Counted from the stretch's first letter, positions 1 to 6,862 are shown. The stretch is 10,579 bases of DNA from Actinomycetes bacterium (GCA_021793495.1 JAJYSQ010000017.1:1-10579); one strand, 5' to 3'. Numbers and translations: made by a program. The notes: generated from the sequence alone by a model not told the origin.

Positions 1-1034
1 GCCCACGTCAACCCCTCGGTCAGCTGGCCCTCGGGGACCAGCGATGCGACCACGCCGTACCCGGCCACGATGGTCGGTGAGATCGTCAACCCCGCGAGGA
101 ACATCGCGGCCGCCAGCGTCGGGACCCGGTCGACCAACGCGAACGGGACCACCCCGGCCGCGAGCAGCACCACCCCGATCACCAGGCGGCGGGCTGCGGA
201 CGCCCGCCAGCGGATCGCGCCGTACCCGAGCCCGGCGATCATGCTGCCCGCCGCGAAGACCGCGAGCACCGGCCCAGCGTCCCCCCGATGCCCCTGCTCT
301 GCGGTGAAGGCCACGGTCGCCACGTCGCAGGCCCCGAAGATCGCCCCCACCGCGGTGAAGGTGATGGCCAGGACGAGAATCCCCGGCACCGCGAGCACCG
401 GGCGGGGCCGCTGGTCGGTGCGGTGGGTCGGCGCCCGCGGAGCGGGGGCCGGTTGTGTCCGACGCTGCGCGGCCAGCAGCAGCCCCCCGGTGGCCAGTGC
501 GCCGGCGGCCACGACGGGGCCCAGCGCGGGGTTGACCCGGACCGCCAGGACGGTGACCAGGACAGGACCGATGATGAAGATCAGCTCGTCGAGCGAGGAC
601 TCCAGGGAGTACGCCGCGTGCAGCTGCGATCCACGGACCAGCACCGCCCAGCGAGCCCGGACCAACGCCCCGATCTGCACCGTGGCCAGGCCAGCCACCA
701 CGGCGGTCGCGAACGTGGCCCACAGCGGGCAGTGGTGTCGTACCAGGAGGACCAGCCCGAGGATACCCGCGACCTGGACGCCGAGTGCTCGGCGGAGCAC
801 CCGGGCCTGGCCGTACCGGTCGACCAGCCGGGCCAGCTGCGGGGCGGCCACCGCTGCGACCAACCCGAAGGTGGCGGTGACCGCCCCGGCCAGCCCGTAG
901 GAGCCCCCGGAGCCGACGACCAGCAGGACGAACCCGATGCTCAGCATGGAGATCGGCAGCCGCGCCAGGAAGGCCGCCGAGCTGAAGGCGAACGCTCCCG
1001 GAAGTGAGAGCACCTCGCGGTACGGGCGGAGCAT
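1..1034 (-). CDS. MFS-type membrane transporter, N-terminal part (runs off left edge)
   Basis: Reading the minus strand from the ATG at 1034 gives 344 uninterrupted codons to the window edge, so the C-terminus is missing. The start follows an AGAGGA ribosome site. The product is a hydrophobic integral membrane protein with about ten predicted helices visible (roughly residues 14-40, 47-66, 84-99, 107-125, 149-165, 170-189, 213-235, 255-271, 283-300, 305-325). A proline- and arginine-rich cytoplasmic linker at about 190-212 lies between helices 6 and 7, the usual split of a 12-helix major facilitator protein. Residues 69-80 (RLVDRYGQARVL) resemble the MFS motif A loop after helix 2. MFS identity is inferred from this topology and motif. 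The substrate cannot be told; an efflux role is common in such actinobacterial proteins but unproven here. It is divergent from hemH. Confidence 0.85.
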   Translation of the reverse strand, partial: MLRPYREVLSLPGAFAFSSAAFLARLPISMLSIGFVLLVVGSGGSYGLAGAVTATFGLVAAVAAPQLARLVDRYGQARVLRRALGVQVAGILGLVLLVRHHCPLWATFATAVVAGLATVQIGALVRARWAVLVRGSQLHAAYSLESSLDELIFIIGPVLVTVLAVRVNPALGPVVAAGALATGGLLLAAQRRTQPAPAPRAPTHRTDQRPRPVLAVPGILVLAITFTAVGAIFGACDVATVAFTAEQGHRGDAGPVLAVFAAGSMIAGLGYGAIRWRASAARRLVIGVVLLAAGVVPFALVDRVPTLAAAMFLAGLTISPTIVAGYGVVASLVPEGQLTEGLTW

Positions 1035-1073
1035 GAGGTCCTCTCACCGCCAGGTCAGGCTCCCCGGCGTCGA

Positions 1074-1109
1074 CCGGTAAGGGTCCCGATTCCGATCGTA
1101 GGTTACCGG
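1074..1109. repeat. Spaced inverted repeat in the MFS/hemH divergent promoter region
   Basis: CCGGTAA at 1074-1080 is repeated as its exact reverse complement TTACCGG at 1103-1109, with 22 nt between. The right arm overlaps possible -10 hexamers on both strands: TAGGTT at 1099-1104 (plus) and TAACCT on the minus strand at 1105-1100. The position between divergent genes suits a regulator-binding site, but that is inference. Confidence 0.35.
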
Positions 1110-1156
1110 ATCTGGGTCTGCTCCGGACCCGGTGCGACACCCGGCGAGGGACTTGG

Positions 1157-1162
1157 CAGGAT
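1157..1162 (+). promoter_or_regulatory. Candidate leaderless -10 element of hemH
   Basis: CAGGAT ends 6 nt before the GTG at 1169, which would place the transcription start at the first base of the start codon. The first base is C instead of the consensus T. The only G-rich tract, GAGGG at 1164-1168, touches the start codon and is too close for a normal ribosome site, which favours leaderless initiation. An alternative promoter, TAGGTT at 1099-1104, would give a leader of about 60 nt. Confidence 0.4.
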
Positions 1163-1168
1163 CGAGGG

Positions 1169-2287
1169 GTGAGCACCCCCGCACCGGAACCGTCCGGCCT
1201 GCCCGATCCACGATCCGCCTACGACGCCTTCCTGCTGGTCTCCTTCGGCGGGCCGGAGGCTCCCGAGCAGGTGATGCCGTTCCTGGAGAACGTGACCCGA
1301 GGGCGGGGCATCCCGCCCGACCGGCTGGCGGACGTGGCCGAGCACTACGACTTCTTCGGCGGGGTCAGCCCGATCAACGCTGCGTGCCGGACGATGATCG
1401 AGGCGCTGCGCGACGAGTTCGTCGCGCACGACATCGACCTGCCGATCTACTGGGGGAACCGCAACGGGGAGCCATCCCTGGACCAGACCTTGGCCCGGAT
1501 GGCCGACGACGGGGTACGCCGGGCGGTGGCCTTCGTGACCAGTGCCTACTCCTCGTACTCGGGGTGTCGGCAGTACCGGGAGAACCTCGCCGACGCCGTT
1601 GCCCCGCTCGGTGCCCGGGCTCCCCGGCTGGACAAGCTGCGGCACTACTTCAACCACCCGGGCTTCCTCGAACCCCTGGTGGACAACGTGCTCGCGGCGC
1701 TCGACCGTCTGCCGGTCCATGTACGAGGCGGGGCGCGGCTGGCCTTCACCACCCACTCGATCCCGCTGACCCAGGCCGAGGCGTCAGGTCCCGCCGGAGG
1801 GGCGTACATCGCCCAGCACCAGGAGGCAGCGCGGCTGGTGGCCGATGAGGTTGCTCGGCGGACCGGGGTGGTCCACGCGTGGGCCTTGGTCTTCCAGTCC
1901 CGATCCGGCCCGCCCACCCAGGCGTGGCTGGAACCGGACATCGGCGACCACTTGGCGATGTTGGCGGCCGACGGGTGCCCGGGGGTGGTGATGGTGCCGA
2001 TCGGCTTCGTCTCCGACCACATCGAGGTCCGGTACGACCTGGACGTCGAGGCCACCGAGCGGGCGGCGATGCTGGGCCTGCCGGTGGCGCGGGCCGGGAC
2101 CGCTGGCAGCGACCCCCGGTTCATCGCGATGATCCGGGGGCTGGTGCAGGAAAGGGCTGCGGTCCAGCGTGGACGAACGGTCGACCGGGTGGCCCTCGGG
2201 CGTCTCGGGCCGAGCCACGACGCCTGCCCGGCTGGGTGCTGTCCCAACCCGCGGGGCCCGCGTCCGACCTGCTGCCAGGCGGAGTAG
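1169..2287 (+). CDS. hemH: Ferrochelatase (HemH/CpfC), [2Fe-2S] type
   Basis: This 372-residue protein inserts Fe2+ into a porphyrin at the end of heme synthesis. In actinobacteria the substrate is normally coproporphyrin III (CpfC role, established for the phylum). The N-terminal motif [20 protein letters not shown] is at 25-44. The catalytic histidine is H196 in THSIP, and the conserved active-site acid is E286 in [14 protein letters not shown] (279-292). C133 in SGCRQYREN and the C-terminal cysteines C353, C357 and C358 (CPAGCC), with C368/C369 nearby, fit the one-internal-plus-three-terminal ligand layout of Fe-S ferrochelatases. Length is normal, with a short extension before Y18. The GTG start fits a leaderless -10. 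The following phosphatase gene starts 3 nt after the stop, so the two are probably cotranscribed and translationally coupled. Confidence 0.97.
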   Translation: MSTPAPEPSGLPDPRSAYDAFLLVSFGGPEAPEQVMPFLENVTRGRGIPPDRLADVAEHYDFFGGVSPINAACRTMIEALRDEFVAHDIDLPIYWGNRNGEPSLDQTLARMADDGVRRAVAFVTSAYSSYSGCRQYRENLADAVAPLGARAPRLDKLRHYFNHPGFLEPLVDNVLAALDRLPVHVRGGARLAFTTHSIPLTQAEASGPAGGAYIAQHQEAARLVADEVARRTGVVHAWALVFQSRSGPPTQAWLEPDIGDHLAMLAADGCPGVVMVPIGFVSDHIEVRYDLDVEATERAAMLGLPVARAGTAGSDPRFIAMIRGLVQERAAVQRGRTVDRVALGRLGPSHDACPAGCCPNPRGPRPTCCQAE

Positions 2288-2290
2288 CCG

Positions 2291-3106
2291 GTGGCCGAGG
2301 ACCAGTCCCCACGTGCCCTGCTCGACCTCGCCATCCGGGCGGCACGGCTGGCCGGGGCGGTCCTGCTCGACGAGCGCCCAGCCGGGCTCGTGGCGGCGGG
2401 GACGAAGTCCAGCCCGACCGACGTGGTCACCGAGATGGACCGACGATCCGAGCGGCTGATCATCGACACGATCCTGGCAGAGCGGCCCGGGGATGCGGTG
2501 CTGGGCGAGGAGGGCGGAGCCCTGGCTGGGCACACCGCGGTGACCTGGGTGGTCGACCCACTGGATGGCACGGTCAACTACCTGTACGGGCTCGTGCCCT
2601 GGGCGGTGAGCATCGCCGCGCAGTCAGGCGGTCGGACCGTCGCCGGCGTGGTGCACATCCCGGGTGCCGGCCACACGTTCACCGCCGTGCTCGGCGGCGG
2701 AGCCTACCTGGACGAGCACCGGCTGCAGCGACGCCCCGTGGCCCGCCTGGACCAGGCCTTGGTCGCCACCGGGTTCGGGTACCGCACCGAGGACCGAGCC
2801 GAGCAGGCGCGGGTGCTTGCCGGGGTGCTGCCGGTGGTTCGCGACATCCGCCGCGCGGGCGCGGCCTCGGTCGACCTGTGCGCGGTGGCCGCCGGGTGGG
2901 TGGACGCCTACTACGAGCGGGGGCTGCAGCCGTGGGACCACGGCGCCGGCGCTCTGGTGGTGAGCGAGGCCGGTGGCCGGGTCGGAGATCTTCATGGTGG
3001 ACCTCCGGGGCAGGCCATGGTGCTCGCCGCACCCCTCGGGCTGTACGAACAGCTCGCCGAGCTGTTGGTCCGCCTGGGCACGGCCCCCGGCCCGGACGCA
3101 CCCTGA
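2291..3106 (+). CDS. Inositol monophosphatase family protein (SuhB-like)
   Basis: The 271-residue protein belongs to the Mg2+-dependent, Li+-sensitive inositol monophosphatase/FBPase fold. Family signatures are KSSPTDVVTEMD (39-50), GEEGG (72-76) with metal ligand E73, motif 1 DPLDGTVN (89-96) with ligands D89 and D92, and motif 2 WDHGAG (215-220) with ligand D216. All metal ligands are present, so it should be active. Likely substrates are myo-inositol-1-phosphate or related sugar phosphates; the family is broad and the substrate is uncertain. The corresponding mycobacterial position is held by suhB (Rv2701c, from memory). The GTG start is 3 nt after the hemH stop, with a GGCGGAG ribosome site inside the hemH 3' end. 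No obvious functional link to heme is known; the pairing may simply be operon sharing. Confidence 0.93.
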   Translation: MAEDQSPRALLDLAIRAARLAGAVLLDERPAGLVAAGTKSSPTDVVTEMDRRSERLIIDTILAERPGDAVLGEEGGALAGHTAVTWVVDPLDGTVNYLYGLVPWAVSIAAQSGGRTVAGVVHIPGAGHTFTAVLGGGAYLDEHRLQRRPVARLDQALVATGFGYRTEDRAEQARVLAGVLPVVRDIRRAGAASVDLCAVAAGWVDAYYERGLQPWDHGAGALVVSEAGGRVGDLHGGPPGQAMVLAAPLGLYEQLAELLVRLGTAPGPDAP

Positions 3107-3370
3107 CCTGGCTGGATGACCCCGACCATGGCCAGAGCAGGCCGGTACGGGCGCGTCGCAGGTCGACACGCGGACGCCAACCGCGCGGCCGGTGTGCGCC
3201 CACGGGTCCGGGTAGGGCACAATCTGCGCGCCCGAACTCGGGCACAAACCGACGGCACCCGGTGTTAGTGGCGCTGTCGACGGGGCAGGTGAGGGTGGGA
3301 CGGGGGAACCCGGGCCACCAGCGCCCGCGCTCGACCCTTACTGGCGGACACGACCTCGAGGACGATTCTG
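3107..3370 (+). other. Intergenic spacer: possible promoter and structured leader of the DUF4193 gene
   Basis: No coding frame here resembles a protein family. A weak -10-like CACAAT is at 3218-3223. Just downstream is a perfect small inverted repeat, GCCCG (3230-3234) AACT CGGGC (3239-3243). Between there and the gene, arms can stack into one long hairpin: GGCGCTG (3270-3276) with CAGCGCC (3319-3325), GTGG (3295-3298) with CCAC (3315-3318), and CGGG (3301-3304) with CCCG (3309-3312) closing a GGAA loop of the GNRA type. GAGGA at 3358-3362 is the ribosome site, 8 nt before the ATG. In such GC-rich DNA chance pairing is common, so the structure is only a candidate. I see no clear terminator after the phosphatase gene. 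Confidence 0.35.
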
Positions 3371-3670
3371 ATGGCAACCGATTACGACACGCCCCGGAAG
3401 ACCGAGGAGGATCTGGGCGAGGACAGCATCGAAGAGCTCAAGGCCCGGCGGGTCGACAAGAACTCGGGTGTGGTCGACGGCGACGAGGCGGAGCTGGCCG
3501 AGAGCTTCGAGCTTCCGGGCGCTGACCTGTCCAACGAGGAGCTCTCGGTCCGGGTCCTGCCCAAGCAGGCCGACGAGTTCATGTGCTCGCGGTGCTTCCT
3601 GGTCCACCACCGCAGCCAGCTGGCGTACGAGAAGGCGGGGGAGAAGGTGTGCACGGACTGCGCCGCATGA
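3371..3670 (+). CDS. DUF4193 family zinc-ribbon protein
   Basis: This 99-residue acidic protein is almost restricted to actinobacteria and has no assigned function. The first 60 residues are charged and probably flexible (EEDLGEDSIEELKARR at 12-27). The C-terminal part carries two CxxC pairs, C72/C75 (CSRC) and C94/C97 (CTDC), separated by 18 residues that include HH at 79-80, which is a likely zinc ribbon. Such small zinc-ribbon proteins often bind RNA polymerase, ribosomes or nucleic acid, but that is inference here. The mycobacterial counterpart is Rv2699c (from memory). The ATG has a good GAGGA site 8 nt upstream. The gene stands alone, with its own leader, and faces the minus-strand DUF4235 gene. 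Confidence 0.92.
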   Translation: MATDYDTPRKTEEDLGEDSIEELKARRVDKNSGVVDGDEAELAESFELPGADLSNEELSVRVLPKQADEFMCSRCFLVHHRSQLAYEKAGEKVCTDCAA

Positions 3671-3708
3671 CGCGCAGCCCGTGCATGACCTGGGGATCAG
3701 CGCGCGTC
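3669..3708. terminator. Possible bidirectional stem between convergent genes
   Basis: GACGCGC (3669-3675) pairs exactly with GCGCGTC (3702-3708), and CCC (3678-3680) can pair with GGG inside the loop. The stem spans the stop codons of the two convergent genes (DUF4193 and DUF4235). There is no T-tract, so an intrinsic terminator of the classical kind is not shown; stem-only terminators are common in actinobacteria. Confidence 0.3.
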
Positions 3709-4047
3709 GCGGTCCGACGGGGTAGCGACTCCCGGGGGCAGGTTGCCGGTGGACCGTCGCCAGTACCCGGCAGCCTTGCGGCGCGCGAGGGTCCGGGCCA
3801 CGGCCAGGGCGGTGGCACTCAGCGCCGTCCAGCCGATGGTCTCGCCGAGCCTCAGGTCCGGGTTGTCCGCTCTCGTCGGGGGACGCCGTCCGGTGACGAA
3901 CCGCCAGACGAGCGCGGCCGCACGGCCGGACAGCCGTGCGGCCGCGAAGGCGGTGAGCCCGGCCACCACCCGCCACGCCAACCGGGACCCGCCACCTGAT
4001 CCGACAGGGTCGCGACGGCCACCGTGGGTTGCCCGTGGTCTGCTCAT
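3697..4047 (-). CDS. DUF4235 family small membrane-associated protein
   Basis: This 116-residue protein starts at the ATG at 4047, which overlaps the stop of the upstream DUF3093 gene as ATGA (4047-4044), a translational-coupling arrangement. The conserved core runs from about residue 24 to 106: a first hydrophobic helix (AWRVVAGLTAFAAARLSGRAA around 24-44), the WRFVTGRRPP motif (48-57), a second hydrophobic helix (IGWTALSATALAVARTLARR at 71-90) and the ending YWRRSTGNLPPG (95-106). This matches the DUF4235 pattern as I remember it. Function is unknown; two short helices suggest a membrane protein. A longer open frame extends upstream to 4338 but there it overlaps the well-supported DUF3093 gene, so the short start is preferred. 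Confidence 0.85.
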   Translation of the reverse strand: MSRPRATHGGRRDPVGSGGGSRLAWRVVAGLTAFAAARLSGRAAALVWRFVTGRRPPTRADNPDLRLGETIGWTALSATALAVARTLARRKAAGYWRRSTGNLPPGVATPSDRDAR

Positions 4048-4583
4048 GAGCCATCTCCTGCCGGGACGTCGGAATCGGTCGTCTCCAGGAGCGCCTGGGT
4101 CTGTGCTGCACGCAGCGCCGCCGCGAGCTGTGCCGGACGTCGGGTCGATACCACCCAGTACGGAGTCGGGTCGGCGAGGTCGAGCACGTCGCACCGGATC
4201 GCGGTCGATACCCAGCCGTGCATGGCGTGGAAGGCGTCGACCCGGATTCCCGGCCCACGGATGACGGCGGTCTGCTGGGGGTCCAAGACCACCGGCCGGG
4301 ACAGCAGCCCCACCGGGATGTGGGCCCGCCCCGTGCACAGCTCACCATGGCAGATGGTCACGGTCGTGGACATGGACAGCAGCCCGTACCCCATCAGCGC
4401 ACCGGTGGCCACGCCGGTCGCTACCCCGATCGTGGGGCTGGTCGCCGCGCCGAACGCCAGCAGCATGCTGATCGCCATGCCCAGCGTGAAGACCCACATC
4501 CACAGCGGGGCCCAGACGCGCTCGCGGTAGGTCGACCCCCCGGGTTCCAGGCGGGGGAGTGCGGCGGTCCTGGCCTGCGTCAT
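4044..4583 (-). CDS. DUF3093 family membrane protein
   Basis: The 179-residue product has the DUF3093 hallmark YRERVWAPLWMW (19-30) leading into two predicted membrane helices (about 28-46 and 50-70), then a soluble C-terminal domain with the conserved patch DPTPYWVVSTRRPAQLAAAL (138-157). The family is actinobacterial and of unknown function; the mycobacterial neighbour is Rv2698 (from memory). I chose the ATG at 4583 because a -10-like CAGGCT ends exactly 6 nt before it. An in-frame GTG at 4601 would add six residues and has no better ribosome site. It is the first gene of a two-gene operon with DUF4235 and is divergent from the thioesterase gene, the two starts being 49 nt apart. Confidence 0.92.
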   Translation of the reverse strand: MTQARTAALPRLEPGGSTYRERVWAPLWMWVFTLGMAISMLLAFGAATSPTIGVATGVATGALMGYGLLSMSTTVTICHGELCTGRAHIPVGLLSRPVVLDPQQTAVIRGPGIRVDAFHAMHGWVSTAIRCDVLDLADPTPYWVVSTRRPAQLAAALRAAQTQALLETTDSDVPAGDGS

Positions 4584-4589
4584 GGCACC

Positions 4590-4595
4590 AGCCTG
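4590..4595 (-). promoter_or_regulatory. Candidate leaderless -10 element of the DUF3093 gene
   Basis: On the minus strand CAGGCT is followed by 6 nt and then the ATG at 4583. The first base departs from TANNNT, as in the hemH candidate. No convincing Shine-Dalgarno sequence precedes the ATG. Confidence 0.35.
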
Positions 4596-4620
4596 GCACA
4601 CCCCGGCGGTGCCCCCCGGT

Positions 4621-4626
4621 TAGGGT
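4621..4626 (+). promoter_or_regulatory. Leaderless -10 element of the PaaI-type thioesterase gene
   Basis: TAGGGT matches the actinobacterial -10 consensus TANNNT and ends 6 nt before the GTG at 4633, so transcription should begin at the start codon. There is no ribosome site between them. Confidence 0.6.
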
Positions 4627-4632
4627 GAAGCC

Positions 4633-5268
4633 GTGGCCGACTCGGAACGCACCAACAGGGATGAGACGCTGCGCAGCGCGGCGCCCGGCACCGGTCGTTC
4701 ACCCACCGTGCCACCCCCCGATGCGGTCGTCCCCGAGCGGCACCCGGACGCGCCTGCTCCGGGCAGCGTGCTGCCCTCGCACTACGACCGGTGCTTCGGT
4801 TGCGGTCCCGCCCACCCGACCGGGTTGAACCTCACGATGGTGGCCGGTGAGGGGATCAGCGTGCGTGCCGAGTTCACCGTCACCCCGGACCATCAGGGCG
4901 CCCCTGGGCTGGCCCACGGTGGTCTGCTGGCCGCGGCCTTCGACGAGGCGATGGGTGCGGTGGCCTGGTTGCTGAGGAGCCCAGCGGTTACCGGTCGGCT
5001 GGAGACGGACTTCGTCTGTCCCGTCCCGGTCGGCTCTCGCCTGCTGATCCTGGCGCGCTGCGAGGGGGTGGCCGGGCGCAAGGTGTACGTCGCCGCAACC
5101 GGCCGGCTGGGCGCCGAGGACGGGCCGGTGGCCGTACGGGCTCATGGGCTGTTCGTGACGGTCGGGCTGGAGCATTTTCGTGCCCACGGCCGGTCCCACG
5201 AGGTGACCCAGGCCGAGGTGCTGCCTTCGGTGCTCGTCGCGGCTCGGGTCTTCGACCTGAGCCCGTGA
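4633..5268 (+). CDS. PaaI/YbgC-like hotdog-fold thioesterase family protein
   Basis: The 211-residue protein has a hotdog domain from about 50 to 180. Visible family features are CFGCGPAHPTGL (54-65) at the domain start, GLAHGGLLAAAFDEAMG (92-108), where H95, the glycines and D104/E105 lie around the usual substrate and catalytic helix region, and a core strand ending in GLFVTVG (172-178). It probably hydrolyses an acyl-CoA thioester; the acyl group is unknown. The first 45 residues are polar and proline-rich and probably disordered, longer than a minimal PaaI protein of about 140 residues. The GTG start is supported by the leaderless -10 at 4621. C54 and C57 form a CxxC pair whose role is unclear. 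A 96-nt gap separates it from dut. Confidence 0.88.
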   Translation: MADSERTNRDETLRSAAPGTGRSPTVPPPDAVVPERHPDAPAPGSVLPSHYDRCFGCGPAHPTGLNLTMVAGEGISVRAEFTVTPDHQGAPGLAHGGLLAAAFDEAMGAVAWLLRSPAVTGRLETDFVCPVPVGSRLLILARCEGVAGRKVYVAATGRLGAEDGPVAVRAHGLFVTVGLEHFRAHGRSHEVTQAEVLPSVLVAARVFDLSP

Positions 5269-5350
5269 CCCGGTGCCCGCGAATCCGCAGGCATGCGCTC
5301 GGAGGTCGAGCCTGCCGCTGGTGACGGACCGCAGGATCGTTGGGCGACGG

Positions 5351-5356
5351 TAGGGT
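5351..5356 (+). promoter_or_regulatory. Candidate leaderless -10 element of dut
   Basis: TAGGGT lies 8 nt before the GTG at 5365. The G of that GTG is the first purine in the usual start window, so transcription may begin at the start codon. This -10 decides the dut start over an in-frame ATG at 5293, which would add 24 residues and lies upstream of this promoter. Confidence 0.5.
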
Positions 5357-5364
5357 CGCCCCTC

Positions 5365-5874
5365 GTGGATGCCACGGGAGCGCCGAACCACGTCGATGTG
5401 CTCGTCCAGCGGCTGGACCCCGACGTGCCTGTGCCCGTGCCGGCTCACCCGGGGGATGCCGGCGTGGACCTGGTCACGACCATCGACGTGCGTCTGGGCC
5501 CGGGCGAGCGGGCCGTGCTGCCTACCGGGATCGCCCTGGCACTGCCGGAGGGGTATGCGGGCTTCGTCCACGCCCGGTCCGGGTTGGCCGCCCGTCACGG
5601 GCTCGGACTGGTCAACTCCCCCGGGGTCGTGGACGCGGGTTACCGTGGTGAGGTCATGGTCGTCGTGGTCAACCTCGATCCGCACGAGCCCGTCGTGCTG
5701 AGTCGCGGCGACCGGATCGCGCAGCTGGTCATCCAGAGGGTCGGCCTGAGCGTGTTCCACGAGGTCGCTGCGCTCCCCGGGTCCGTTCGGGGCGCAGCGG
5801 GGTTCGGGTCGTCCGGTGGGTATGCCGGGACCCCCGTCCCGGGCCTCGCAGCCGACGCCAGAGCAGAGGAGTGA
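5365..5874 (+). CDS. dut: dUTPase (deoxyuridine 5'-triphosphate nucleotidohydrolase)
   Basis: The 169-residue enzyme cleaves dUTP to dUMP and pyrophosphate, keeping uracil out of DNA and supplying dUMP for thymidylate synthesis. All five trimeric-dUTPase motifs are present: I, GDAGVDL (30-36); [13 protein letters not shown] (70-80); [14 protein letters not shown] (87-97) with catalytic D90 and the base-stacking Y93; [12 protein letters not shown] (114-123); V, the P-loop-like [11 protein letters not shown] (142-152) with F147. It should act as a homotrimer with Mg2+. The 17-residue tail after motif V is ordinary in length. The gene is followed after one base by DUF3710, an arrangement conserved in actinobacteria, so both are probably translated from one message. 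Confidence 0.97.
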   Translation: MDATGAPNHVDVLVQRLDPDVPVPVPAHPGDAGVDLVTTIDVRLGPGERAVLPTGIALALPEGYAGFVHARSGLAARHGLGLVNSPGVVDAGYRGEVMVVVVNLDPHEPVVLSRGDRIAQLVIQRVGLSVFHEVAALPGSVRGAAGFGSSGGYAGTPVPGLAADARAEE

Positions 5875-5875
5875 C

Positions 5876-6787
5876 GTGATCTTCCGACGGCGCAAGGCCG
5901 ACCCTTCGTCCTCGACGACGGGTCTCGACCCCGCCACCGGCGAGACGGGCGCTGATGGCGAGGCAGCAGGCTTGGACCCGGGCACCGTGGCCGAGACGCT
6001 CTCTGATCAGGAGAACCAGGCGTCGACCGATGCTGGCGAGGCCTCCGGGGACGGTGCCCGGGGCGACGCCACCCCGGAGGCGGCGGACGCCGGTGCACCG
6101 CTCGAACCCGCACCGGGCTCGCGATCGCTGGGACCCTGGGACCTGGCAGAGGTCGATGACCCGTCCCAGGGCCGGATCGACCTGGGTGGCATCTGGCTGC
6201 CGGGTGTCGAGTCCATGCAGCTGGCCATGCAGGTCGACGAGGCGACCCAGGCAGTGGTGGCCGCGACGATCGTGGTCGCTGACAGCTGGCTGCAGCTGCA
6301 GCCGTACGCCGCCCCGCGCAAGTCGGGTATCTGGCCCGAGATCCGCGCCGAGATCGCTGAGGAGATCGTCACCCAGGGTGGTCAGGTCCTCGAGGTCCAG
6401 GGATCGATCGGTACGGAGCTGCAGGCCGTGGTCCCGGTGGTCCAGCCGGACGGCACGACGGCCGGTGCACCGGTGCGCTTCCTCGGGGTCGACGGTCCCC
6501 GCTGGTTCCTGCGCGGGGTGATCACCGGGCGGGCCACGGTCGACGCCCAAGCCGCAGCGCTGCTGGAGCAGGTGTTTCGCAACGTGGTCGTGGTCCGCGG
6601 CGCGCAAGCCATGGCCCCTCGGGAGCCGATCCTGTTGCACCCGCCCGTCCTGGCCGGTGAGGGTCTGGCCGGCGAGGGCGTGGCCGGCGAGGGCGTGGCC
6701 GGCGAGGGCGTGGCCGGGTCCACGACCCAGGAACGGCCGCCGCTGGATCCGTTCACCCGCGGCCCGGAGATCACCGAGATCCGCTGA
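5876..6787 (+). CDS. DUF3710 family protein
   Basis: The 303-residue protein starts with the typical MIFRRRK at the GTG at 5876, preceded by a strong AGAGGAG site overlapping the dut stop. Residues 8-85 are a low-complexity acidic linker rich in Ala, Gly, Asp and Glu. The folded DUF3710 domain runs from about 86 to 250: GPWDLAEVDD (86-95), RIDLGGIWLPG (100-110), then SGIWPEIRAEI (150-160) and GPRWFLRGVITGRA (207-220). Function is unknown; there is no signal peptide or membrane helix, so it is probably cytoplasmic. The C-terminal tail includes a perfect-to-near-perfect pentapeptide repeat (259-282). The counterpart in M. tuberculosis is Rv2696c (from memory). Linkage to dut is the only functional hint and does not prove a role in nucleotide metabolism. 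Confidence 0.92.
   Translation: MIFRRRKADPSSSTTGLDPATGETGADGEAAGLDPGTVAETLSDQENQASTDAGEASGDGARGDATPEAADAGAPLEPAPGSRSLGPWDLAEVDDPSQGRIDLGGIWLPGVESMQLAMQVDEATQAVVAATIVVADSWLQLQPYAAPRKSGIWPEIRAEIAEEIVTQGGQVLEVQGSIGTELQAVVPVVQPDGTTAGAPVRFLGVDGPRWFLRGVITGRATVDAQAAALLEQVFRNVVVVRGAQAMAPREPILLHPPVLAGEGLAGEGVAGEGVAGEGVAGSTTQERPPLDPFTRGPEITEIR
6650..6717 (+). repeat. 15-bp in-frame tandem repeat in the DUF3710 gene
   Basis: Four 15-bp units begin at 6650, 6665, 6680 and 6695, followed by a partial fifth (GTGGCCGG). They encode LAGEG, LAGEG, VAGEG, VAGEG and then VAG. Units 3 and 4 are identical; unit 2 differs from them by one base and unit 1 by three. The length is a multiple of three, so copy changes would keep the frame. 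Confidence 0.95.
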
Positions 6788-6862
6788 GCCCGCCTGGACC
6801 AGGGCCGGGTTCGCTCGTCCCGTGCGCTCCCTTCGGCGCCGGTTTCCTCGCGGCGCCTGCCC

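Noticed and set aside
44..1007. Plus-strand open frames opposite the MFS gene
   Set aside because: The minus strand encodes a hydrophobic transporter without interruption from 1034. The plus-strand products are Arg/Pro/Ser-rich and motif-free.
1879..3525. A 548-codon open frame on the plus strand
   Set aside because: It overlaps hemH, the phosphatase and the DUF4193 gene in another frame. Its composition is Arg/Gly/Ala/Pro-rich with no domain, as expected for an off-frame reading of GC-rich DNA.
6650..6717. Possible CRISPR-like array
   Set aside because: The units are contiguous 15-bp copies without spacers and keep the reading frame of DUF3710, so this is a coding minisatellite.
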